Part shown: positions 52,168 through 59,515 of the stretch, piece after piece
How the letters are laid out: every line of letters starts with the position of its first letter
Position numbering within the stretch: position 1 is the stretch's first letter
Assembly (NCBI RefSeq): GCF_000195635.1
Contig: NZ_GL882609.1
Coordinates: 1-64,000 of the forward strand
Length of the DNA: 64,000 nucleotides
Origin: Bacteroides fluxus YIT 12057
GTDB lineage: Bacteria; Bacteroidota; Bacteroidia; Bacteroidales; Bacteroidaceae
Direction: 5' to 3'
Notes under the pieces: model-generated
Seen by the model: only the letters and a program-made list of their open reading frames with translations
Told to the model about the DNA's origin: nothing
The model's database searches: none
Program-made: the position numbers and the translations under genes

Positions 52168-52336
52168 TTCTTTTTTAGTTAAATTTGTTATTTATGCTGC
52201 GAAAATAAACCGGGGATCCCACTCCATTCTTGTACAAACGGCGCAAGGATTTGTCCGAATTGCCCTCCATTAAAAAACATTAGCAAATAGTATGTCTATT
52301 TGACGCATGAAATTGTTCAACCGGGACATCTTTTTA

Positions 52337-52344
52337 TATTTTTG
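52337..52344 (+). promoter_or_regulatory. Promoter -7 box of the AraC-family gene
   Basis: TATTTTTG fits TAnnTTTG and lies 30 bases before the ATG at 52374. It argues against an upstream GTG start at 52347. Confidence 0.5.
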
Positions 52345-52373
52345 CAGTGACACGTAAACCCAACGGAATTAAA

Positions 52374-53276
52374 ATGACACAGAAGGAATTATCTTTGTTG
52401 TTTCCTCCCGCTTTTTGTAGGGAGGGATTGCTCTTGCTGGTATCTCCCGGAAATTTTCATAAACTGGAAGGTAAGACTATTGAGAGAAGCCGTTTGCATA
52501 TGCTCGTATGTGATGGTATTCTGGAGCTGGAACTGAATGGAAAAGCATATGAAATGAGAGGACCTTCCTTTCTCGATGTCATGGATACTGTTACGGTCCG
52601 GATAAATGGAGCCAGTCCGGATCTGCGGGCCTGGTGTCTGTTCGTTACTTTCGAGTTTGCCAGCGAATCCTTGAAGAATCTTCGTCCCGGTCCGCTGAAC
52701 CATTTGCTGGAACGGTTGTGCCTTCCCGTCTGGAACCTCTCACAGAAAGAAAACGGTATCCTTGAGAAACAACTGCTTCTGCTGAAAGAAACACTTGAAA
52801 ATCCGCAACATTATTACCGGCAGGAACTCTGTGAGACTTATTTCAGAAGTTTCAGTCTTGAATTGGGAAACATCATGTTCACCCACGCAGAGAACATGGA
52901 TGATGCAGCTTCTTGTATAAGCAAAAGGGATTTTGTCACGTTGAATTTCATGAAGCTTGTTTCAAGACATTTTATGGAAGAACACAATATCGATTTTTAT
53001 GCGGAAGCCTTATGCATCTCTAACAAGCATCTTACACGTATTGTCAAGGAGATGACAGGTAAGACGCCGCATACGGTCATCTGCAATGAACTGATACACC
53101 AGGCTATGGCCATGCTTGAGGACGACAGCATTTCGGTGGCACAAATTGCGGAACAACTTCATTTTTCGGACCAGGCGGCATTCTGCAAATTTTTCAAGAA
53201 ACACAAGAAAGTTTCCCCCATGGCATACAGGAGACGAAATCGTACAGATAATGTATTGCATAAGAGCGAGAGGTGA
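52374..53276 (+). CDS. AraC-family regulator, divergent from the efflux operon
   Basis: The 300-residue protein has an N-terminal cupin-like sensing part (LLLVSPGNFHKLEGKTIERSRLHMLVCDGILELELNGKAYEM). A C-terminal AraC double HTH follows (FYAEALCISNKHLTRIVKEMTGKTPHTVI, SVAQIAEQLHFSDQAAFCKFFKKHKKVSPMAYRR). Its position directly opposite the adaptor gene suggests control of the pump in response to an unknown ligand. Confidence 0.88.
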   Translation: MTQKELSLLFPPAFCREGLLLLVSPGNFHKLEGKTIERSRLHMLVCDGILELELNGKAYEMRGPSFLDVMDTVTVRINGASPDLRAWCLFVTFEFASESLKNLRPGPLNHLLERLCLPVWNLSQKENGILEKQLLLLKETLENPQHYYRQELCETYFRSFSLELGNIMFTHAENMDDAASCISKRDFVTLNFMKLVSRHFMEEHNIDFYAEALCISNKHLTRIVKEMTGKTPHTVICNELIHQAMAMLEDDSISVAQIAEQLHFSDQAAFCKFFKKHKKVSPMAYRRRNRTDNVLHKSER

Positions 53277-53378
53277 TTATGACAAGAGATTCAGTGTATA
53301 AGGCAGGTGGGAGATGGTTAAGTTTCCCCGGTTTAACAGTGAAAATGAAAATTCTGGATAATGAACGGGACTTTTATT

Positions 53379-53386
53379 TATCTTTG
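53379..53386 (+). promoter_or_regulatory. Promoter -7 box of the sugar permease gene
   Basis: TATCTTTG, a full match to TAnnTTTG, about 100 bases before the ATG at 53488. Confidence 0.5.
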
Positions 53387-53487
53387 CAGCCTCAATAACT
53401 AAAGTTTTGTCATGAGAAGAGATGTCTTGCCGTATGTAGCATGGCGAACTATACATTAATAAATCAGAAGAGGTTTTATTCTATATT

Positions 53488-54693
53488 ATGAATCAGAAAC
53501 GAATACCATTGGTCGGGAAGCAATACACCATCCCGTTTATATTGATTACTTCTCTCTTTTTTCTTTGGGGATTTGCCCACGCTATTCTGGATGTGCTGAA
53601 CAAACATTTCCAGGAGCTGCTTAGCATTTCAAAGGCTCATTCCGCATTTATCCAGGTAACGATGTATATGGGCTATTTTGTTATGGCTATTCCTGCGGGA
53701 CTGTTTATCAGCCATTTCGGATACCGTAGAGGGGTGGTTTTCGGATTGTTGCTTTATGGGCTGGGTTCTATGTTGTTTATCCCCGGGCAGTACTATCTGT
53801 CGTTCAATCTATTCTTGTTTGCCTTGTTTGTCATTGGTTGCGGGCTGACGTTCCTCGAGACAGCGGCAAATCCATACGCCACGGAACTAGGTGCGAAGGA
53901 TACGGCGGCCAGCCGTCTGAATTTTGCCCAGTCTTTCAACGGATTGGGATGTATCTGCGCACCGGTGCTTACCGGATTGCTTCTATTCTCGGAAGACGGA
54001 CAGAGTGGGACGGGAAATGTGGCGTTGCCGTATGTCTGTATGGGAGTAGTGGTGTTATTGGTTGCCTTGGTCTTCTCAAGAATCAGGCTGCCGGAAATAG
54101 AGCATCGGGAAGAGGTGGATGATAAAGGTAACCGGATAGGACTGTGGTCGCATAAGCTGTTTGTATTCGGGCTGATAGCTTTGTTTTCCTATGAGGTGGG
54201 GGAGATTTCCATCAATAGTTTCTTTATCAATTATGTCGTGGAACAGGGATGGATGAATGCCCGTGATGCCTCATGGGTACTCTCTTTTGGCGGATTGGGA
54301 TTGTTCATGATGGGACGCTTTACCGGTAGCTGGATTATGGGACGCGTCCGTGCGGAGAGAATGTTGCTGGTATGCGCCACGGGAACGGTGGTTACTACTT
54401 CGCTGGTGCTGCTTGATGTAGGTATGGTGTCATTGGTAGCCCTGTTATGCGGTTATGCTTTTGAAGCCATCATGTTCCCTACGATATTTGCCCTCTCGCT
54501 GAGAGGTCTGGGCCGCCATACAAAGCGTGCTTCTTCTTTCTTGATGATGTCTCCGGTAGGGGGAGTGGTAGGCCCTTTGTTGATGGGGGTGGTGGCCGAC
54601 CATTTCACCATGGTGATGGCATTCATTGTGCCGTTGGCAGCCTATTGCGTGGTATGGGGATATGCGCGCAAGATGGTGCGTGAGGCGTGTTAG
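53488..54693 (+). CDS. FucP-family sugar:proton symporter
   Basis: The 401-residue MFS protein has 12 membrane segments and FucP-type signatures: FFLWGFAHAILDVLNKHFQ in helix 1, GYFVMAIPAGLFISHFGYRRGV, and FLETAANPYATELG in helix 4. Family members take up fucose, glucose/galactose or related sugars. No sugar-metabolism gene is adjacent, so the substrate cannot be named. Confidence 0.85.
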   Translation: MNQKRIPLVGKQYTIPFILITSLFFLWGFAHAILDVLNKHFQELLSISKAHSAFIQVTMYMGYFVMAIPAGLFISHFGYRRGVVFGLLLYGLGSMLFIPGQYYLSFNLFLFALFVIGCGLTFLETAANPYATELGAKDTAASRLNFAQSFNGLGCICAPVLTGLLLFSEDGQSGTGNVALPYVCMGVVVLLVALVFSRIRLPEIEHREEVDDKGNRIGLWSHKLFVFGLIALFSYEVGEISINSFFINYVVEQGWMNARDASWVLSFGGLGLFMMGRFTGSWIMGRVRAERMLLVCATGTVVTTSLVLLDVGMVSLVALLCGYAFEAIMFPTIFALSLRGLGRHTKRASSFLMMSPVGGVVGPLLMGVVADHFTMVMAFIVPLAAYCVVWGYARKMVREAC

Positions 54694-54915
54694 TATAAAA
54701 GATAACCGGATGCACCGGCTGACAATATTGGCAGGGCAGCAGCTGCTATCAGCAAAACGGAGATGGGCAGTAAACCGGACATTGCTGCCTTTATGTATTT
54801 GTTGTCCTTGCATTTTGATATAAAGTTGCTTTATTCTTAAATCTATTTAAAAGGTGAATACAGCGACCTAATAAACCTTTATATTTAACACCTAATTCTT
54901 AAAACGGATACAGTG

Positions 54916-55317
54916 ATGATACAAATTTTGCAATTACAAGGCACAGATAAGCGGCTGTACCAGCTTGTAGCCCCATTGGTGATGAATCCGGAAGTGTTAA
55001 AACAAAATTATAACTATCCTTTCCGGACTTCGGAGGATTATAATTGGTTTATAGCTTCGGAATCCAGGCGGGTTGTCGGCTTCATTCCGGTGGAATGCAA
55101 GAAATATGAATGTGTAATTAATAACTATTACATAAAAGGCAAGAGTAACGAAGTGCTGAAGCGGCTGTTGGAGAAGGTCATTGCTGGGGTGGATGAAGAG
55201 AAAGATCTCACTGCCGTCTGTTTTCTTGAAGATTGCGATGTGTTTAAGGAGATGGGTTTTACGGAGGAAAAGGTCTGGACTCGCTATGTGAAAATGAAGA
55301 GGGAGAGAGAACTATGA
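54916..55317 (+). CDS. GNAT-like protein of the IbrA/IbrB operon
   Basis: The 133-residue protein resembles a small N-acetyltransferase (ASESRRVVGFIPVECKKYECVINNYYIKGKSNEVLKRLLEKVI ... DCDVFKEMGFTEEKVWTRYVKM), though the acetyl-CoA loop is not typical. It overlaps the next gene (ATGA). The start is ATG 54916; a GTG lies immediately before. Role unknown; it may modify the same target as its partners. Confidence 0.65.
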   Translation: MIQILQLQGTDKRLYQLVAPLVMNPEVLKQNYNYPFRTSEDYNWFIASESRRVVGFIPVECKKYECVINNYYIKGKSNEVLKRLLEKVIAGVDEEKDLTAVCFLEDCDVFKEMGFTEEKVWTRYVKMKREREL

Positions 55318-56603
55318 GTGCACCTAAAAATGTATATGAACTGGCGCAAGAACGTCTGGATATCATCTTCAAGGAGTTTGATACGATATGTGTCTCATTT
55401 TCGGGAGGTAAGGACAGTGGTGTGCTTTTGAACTTGTGTATTGATTATATCCGGCGTAACCGTCTGAACAAGAAACTATGCGTATTTCACATGGATTATG
55501 AGATACAGTATAGCGTAACCATCGATTATGTAGACCGTATTCTGGAGGCTAACAAAGACATTTTGGAAGTATATCGTGTCTGCGTGCCTTTTCGCGTGAC
55601 CACCTGCACGTCGATGTACCAGAGTTACTGGCGTCCGTGGCAGGATGACTTGAAAGATATCTGGGTGAGACAGATGCCTAAGAATTGCCTGACCAAAGAA
55701 GCTTTTTCATTCTATACTCCTGAGATGTGGGACTATGAGTTCCAGATGCATTTTGCCAAGTGGTTGCATCTGAAGAAGGACGGTGTCCGTTCCTGTTTCT
55801 TGATAGGTATCCGTACACAGGAGAGCTTCAACCGTTGGCGGAGTATTCATTTGAACCGTAAATATCAGATGTATCACAACTATCGGTGGACGTCAAAGAT
55901 AGGTAACGATATTTTTAACGCTTATCCCATCTTTGATTGGAAAACGACTGACATCTGGACTGCCAACGGAAAATTCGGTTTTGACTACAATCATTTATAT
56001 GATTTGTATTATAAGGCAGGGGTCAATATTGAGCGTCAGCGGGTGGCGAGTCCTTTCCTTTGCGAAGCCCAGGAGAGTCTCCGCCTGTATCGTGCCATCG
56101 ACCCGAATACCTGGGGAAAGATGGTGGGGCGTGTCAATGGAGTGAATTTTACCGGTATCTATGGAGGTACGCGTGCCATGGGATGGCAAAGTGTACGTCT
56201 GCCAGACGGTTATACCTGGAAAGAATTCATGCAATTCCTGCTTTCCACCTTGCCCGATGAAGCTCGGAGAAACTACTTGAACAAACTGACTGTCAGCATT
56301 GAGTTCTGGCGTAAGAAAGGGGGATGCCTCAGTGACGAAACCATACGGAAACTGATTGATGCGGGTGTCTCCATCGAAGTGATGAACTCAACCAATTACA
56401 AAACCCATAAAAAGCCGGTTCGCATGGACTATCTGGACGATATTGACATTGCTGAGTTCCGGGAAATCCCTACTTACAAACGGATGTGCATCTGTATTCT
56501 CAAGAATGACCATGCTTGCAAGTATATGGGCTTTGCCTTGAATAAGGAAGAAGCATATAAACGAGATAAAATAATGGAACAATTCAAAAATATGATGCTA
56601 TGA
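55314..56603 (+). CDS. IbrA-like PAPS reductase/PP-loop protein (DUF3440)
   Basis: The 429-residue protein has the PP-loop SFSGGKDSGVLLNLC (residues 29-43) of PAPS reductase/ATP pyrophosphatase enzymes. Further segments are DYEIQYSVTIDYVDRI and HLNRKYQMYHNYRWTSKIGNDIFNAYPIFDWKTTDIW, and a C-terminal DUF3440 part. In Escherichia coli IbrA works with IbrB as a regulator of immunoglobulin-binding proteins; the chemistry is unknown. It is coupled by ATGA overlaps on both sides. Confidence 0.85.
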   Translation: MSAPKNVYELAQERLDIIFKEFDTICVSFSGGKDSGVLLNLCIDYIRRNRLNKKLCVFHMDYEIQYSVTIDYVDRILEANKDILEVYRVCVPFRVTTCTSMYQSYWRPWQDDLKDIWVRQMPKNCLTKEAFSFYTPEMWDYEFQMHFAKWLHLKKDGVRSCFLIGIRTQESFNRWRSIHLNRKYQMYHNYRWTSKIGNDIFNAYPIFDWKTTDIWTANGKFGFDYNHLYDLYYKAGVNIERQRVASPFLCEAQESLRLYRAIDPNTWGKMVGRVNGVNFTGIYGGTRAMGWQSVRLPDGYTWKEFMQFLLSTLPDEARRNYLNKLTVSIEFWRKKGGCLSDETIRKLIDAGVSIEVMNSTNYKTHKKPVRMDYLDDIDIAEFREIPTYKRMCICILKNDHACKYMGFALNKEEAYKRDKIMEQFKNMML

Positions 56604-57136
56604 GTGTAGATAAAAGTCCGGTATATAGTGTGAAAGCGATTCCTGTAGAGAAAATACAGGCCAATGATTACAATCCGAACGTAGTGGCTCCGCCTGAAAT
56701 GAAGTTGTTGGAACTTTCCATCTGGGAAGATGGTTTCACCATGCCATGTGTATGTTACTACGACAACGAGGCAGACCAATATATCCTGGTGGACGGCTTT
56801 CACCGTTATCAGGTATTGAAAACTTCCAAAAGAATTTACCAGCGTGAAAACGGGTTGCTGCCTGTTGTGGTGATTGACAAAGAGTTGTCTAACCGCATGG
56901 CGTCTACCATCCGGCACAACCGTGCCCGCGGTACGCACAATATTGAGTTGATGTGCAACATCGTCGCTGAACTGGACCGTGCCGGTATGTCCGATGAATG
57001 GATTATGAAGAATATTGGTATGGACAAGGACGAGGTACTCCGCCTGAAGCAAATATCCGGTCTGGCAGACTTGTTTGCGAATAAGGCCTTCAGTATTCCT
57101 GAAATAAAAGAAGAGTATATTCCCGAAAATAAATAA
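56600..57136 (+). CDS. IbrB-like ParB-nuclease-domain protein
   Basis: The 178-residue protein has a ParB/Srx-type N-terminal domain: VEKIQANDYNPNVVAPPEMKLLELSIWEDGF, LVDGFHRYQVL, IRHNRARGTHN. It ends with an HTH-like segment (DEWIMKNIGMDKDEVLRLKQISGL). It is the usual partner of IbrA. ParB-domain proteins of this kind can use nucleotides, so the pair could carry out an ATP- or sulfur-linked modification; this is inference. Confidence 0.8.
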   Translation: MSVDKSPVYSVKAIPVEKIQANDYNPNVVAPPEMKLLELSIWEDGFTMPCVCYYDNEADQYILVDGFHRYQVLKTSKRIYQRENGLLPVVVIDKELSNRMASTIRHNRARGTHNIELMCNIVAELDRAGMSDEWIMKNIGMDKDEVLRLKQISGLADLFANKAFSIPEIKEEYIPENK

Positions 57137-57146
57137 GACTTTTTTA

Positions 57147-57250
57147 GGGCTGTCTTAAAGCGTTTTTTTTATCACATTATCCTGTCATTCAGGGTATAGT
57201 GATAATTATTTGCTATTTTTGGACAGTCCCTTTTCTTTTTCATTCATTAA
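57147..57250 (+). terminator. Terminator after the IbrB gene
   Basis: GGGCTGTC (57147-57154) pairs with GACAGTCCC (57232-57240) around an inner TTATCAC/GTGATAA stem, followed by TTTTCTTTTT. Confidence 0.6.
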
Positions 57251-57297
57251 CAAGTGAAATATTTCTTTGCAAACTTGCATAATTTAGTCAAATCGCC

Positions 57298-57305
57298 TAT
57301 TTTTG
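57298..57305 (+). promoter_or_regulatory. Promoter -7 box of the UDP-glucuronate decarboxylase gene
   Basis: TATTTTTG fits TAnnTTTG and lies 60 bases before the ATG at 57366. Confidence 0.5.
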
Positions 57306-57365
57306 TCAGCATAAAAACATAGCAAACAAGTGGTACACGTCTTAAGACGTTATAAAAAAAATTAC

Positions 57366-58304
57366 ATGAAGAAAATTTTGGTAAGCGGAGGTGCTGGCTT
57401 TATAGGTTCTCATCTTTGTATGCGGTTGATAAAAGAGGGGCATAAGGTTATTTGTCTGGATAATTTGTTTACCGGTTCTGAAGAGAATATTGCCCATTTA
57501 AAAGGTAATCCTCTTTTTAAGTTTGTACATCATGATGTAGAATACCCATACGAAGCTGATGTGGATGAAATATACAATTTAGCCTGTCCTGCTTCTCCTG
57601 TCCATTACCAGTATGATGCAATAAAGACGATAAAGACTTCGGTGTTGGGTGCTATTAATTTGCTGGAACTGGCAAAGAAAACCAATGCCAAGATACTGCA
57701 GGCATCGACAAGTGAAATTTATGGTGATCCTATGATTCATCCGCAAGTGGAAGGTTATTGGGGAAATGTAAATCCTATTGGTATCCGTTCTTGCTATGAT
57801 GAAGGAAAGCGTTGTTCGGAGACTTTATTCATGGACTATCACCGCCAGGCCGGATTGCGGATCAAGATTATACGCATATTCAATACATACGGCCCCCGGA
57901 TGTTACCGGGTGACGGAAGAGTGGTGTCCAATTTTGTTGTCCAGGCATTGCAGGGCAATGATATCACGATATACGGTTCGGGACAACAGACGCGTAGTTT
58001 TCAGTATGTAGACGATTTGATTGAGGGAATGGTTCGGATGATGGATACGGAAGATGACTTTACCGGTCCGGTCAATTTGGGGAATCCCAATGAATTCTCT
58101 ATTCTGGAGCTGGCGGAGAAAGTCATTAAACTTACGAATTCCAATTCGAAACTGGTGTTTAAGCCTTTGCCCCATGATGACCCGAAGCAGCGCCAGCCGG
58201 ACATTACTTTGGCGAAGGCCAAGTTGGGGTGGAAACCTACTATTGAACTGGAGGACGGCTTGCACCATATTATAGAGTATTTCAAGGAATACGTTCCTAA
58301 TTAA
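57366..58304 (+). CDS. UDP-glucuronate decarboxylase (UDP-xylose synthase)
   Basis: The 312-residue short-chain dehydrogenase has [14 protein letters not shown] (NAD binding), [23 protein letters not shown] and the active-site pattern SCYDEGKR (YxxxK). The signature [23 protein letters not shown] is typical of UXS enzymes. It converts UDP-glucuronate to UDP-xylose in the cytoplasm for surface polysaccharides. The ATG at 57366 sets the nucleotide-binding motif right at the N-terminus. Confidence 0.9.
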   Translation: MKKILVSGGAGFIGSHLCMRLIKEGHKVICLDNLFTGSEENIAHLKGNPLFKFVHHDVEYPYEADVDEIYNLACPASPVHYQYDAIKTIKTSVLGAINLLELAKKTNAKILQASTSEIYGDPMIHPQVEGYWGNVNPIGIRSCYDEGKRCSETLFMDYHRQAGLRIKIIRIFNTYGPRMLPGDGRVVSNFVVQALQGNDITIYGSGQQTRSFQYVDDLIEGMVRMMDTEDDFTGPVNLGNPNEFSILELAEKVIKLTNSNSKLVFKPLPHDDPKQRQPDITLAKAKLGWKPTIELEDGLHHIIEYFKEYVPN

Positions 58305-58338
58305 ATAAATTTGATAACGGGAAAAATAAGATAGAAAG

Positions 58339-59466
58339 ATGAATATGGAAATAAACCCCTCCGAGTACAAAATTCTCATCGTTGATGATGTGATGTCAAA
58401 CGTATTATTGTTGAAGGTACTCTTGACAAATGAGAAATTTACTATCGCTACGGCTAGTAACGGACGGCAGGCATTGGAACAAGTGGACAAGGAAAACCCT
58501 GACTTGATCTTACTTGATGTAATGATGCCGGATCTGAGTGGTTTTGAAGTGGCCCAACAGTTGAAGGCAAATCCCGCTACTGCGGAGATTCCCATCATCT
58601 TTCTGACCGCCTTGAACAGTACGGCAGACATTGTAAAAGGTTTCCAGGTAGGCGCCAATGACTTTATATCCAAGCCCTTCAATAAAGAGGAATTGATTAT
58701 CCGTGTTACCCACCAGATTTCTTTGGTAGCTGCCAAGCGCCTTATTCTGAGCAAGACGGAGGAACTGAGACGTACCATTGCCGGACGTGACAAGTTGTAT
58801 TCCGTCATTGCGCATGACCTTCGTTCTCCGATGGGTTCCATTAAGATGGTGCTGAACATGTTGATACTGAATCTGCCCGCTGAAAAGATCGGTGACGAAA
58901 TGTATGAGTTGCTTACTATGGCTAACCAGACAACGGAAGATGTTTTCTCCCTGTTGGACAATCTGTTGAAGTGGACGAAGAGCCAGATAGGCAAGATGAA
59001 TGTTGTGCCTCAGGATGTCAACCTTGTAGAGGTGGTAGATGGCGTAATCGAGATATTCAATATGGTGGCTGGCCTGAAGAAGATAACCGTCCGTGCAGAG
59101 AAGCCGGAGAAGATGTTCGTCACCGGAGATATTGACATGATGAAGACGGTGATACGGAATCTGTTGAGCAATGCTCTCAAGTTCAGCCGGGAAGGTTCCG
59201 AAGTCGTGTTGAAGATGGAAGAAGCGGACGGTAAAGCTATTGTCAGTGTACAGGATCATGGTTGCGGTATCAGTGAAGAGGGACAGAAGAAGCTGTTGCA
59301 TACTGATACACACTTCAGCACGTTCGGTACAAATAACGAGGAAGGCTCCGGACTGGGATTGCTTTTGTGTCAGGATTTTGTTTTGAAGAATGGCGGAGAA
59401 CTGTGGTTCATCTCAAAGGAAGGAGAGGGCTCTACGTTCAGTTTCTCCATTCCGTTGAAGAAATAA
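58339..59466 (+). CDS. Receiver-histidine kinase hybrid, no sensor domain
   Basis: Residues 8-125 form a response-regulator receiver (ILIVDDVMS, LILLDVMMPDLSGFE with phospho-Asp, and KPFNKEEL). Residues 150-375 form a histidine kinase: SVIAHDLRSPMGS (H-box), NLLSNALKFS (N-box), DHGCGI and GSGLGLLLC (G-boxes). There are no membrane segments or sensor domain, so it probably relays a signal from another kinase or responds to phosphorylation itself. Common in Bacteroides. Confidence 0.9.
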   Translation: MNMEINPSEYKILIVDDVMSNVLLLKVLLTNEKFTIATASNGRQALEQVDKENPDLILLDVMMPDLSGFEVAQQLKANPATAEIPIIFLTALNSTADIVKGFQVGANDFISKPFNKEELIIRVTHQISLVAAKRLILSKTEELRRTIAGRDKLYSVIAHDLRSPMGSIKMVLNMLILNLPAEKIGDEMYELLTMANQTTEDVFSLLDNLLKWTKSQIGKMNVVPQDVNLVEVVDGVIEIFNMVAGLKKITVRAEKPEKMFVTGDIDMMKTVIRNLLSNALKFSREGSEVVLKMEEADGKAIVSVQDHGCGISEEGQKKLLHTDTHFSTFGTNNEEGSGLGLLLCQDFVLKNGGELWFISKEGEGSTFSFSIPLKK

Positions 59467-59472
59467 AAAACT

Positions 59473-59510
59473 CTCCCCGCCCCCTTTCTTCACGGAGGGG
59501 TACGGGGGAG
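59473..59510. terminator. Convergent terminator
   Basis: CTCCCC/GGGGAG stem between the kinase and addB genes, which converge here with only 49 bases between them. Confidence 0.5.
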
Positions 59511-59515
59511 GTTCC

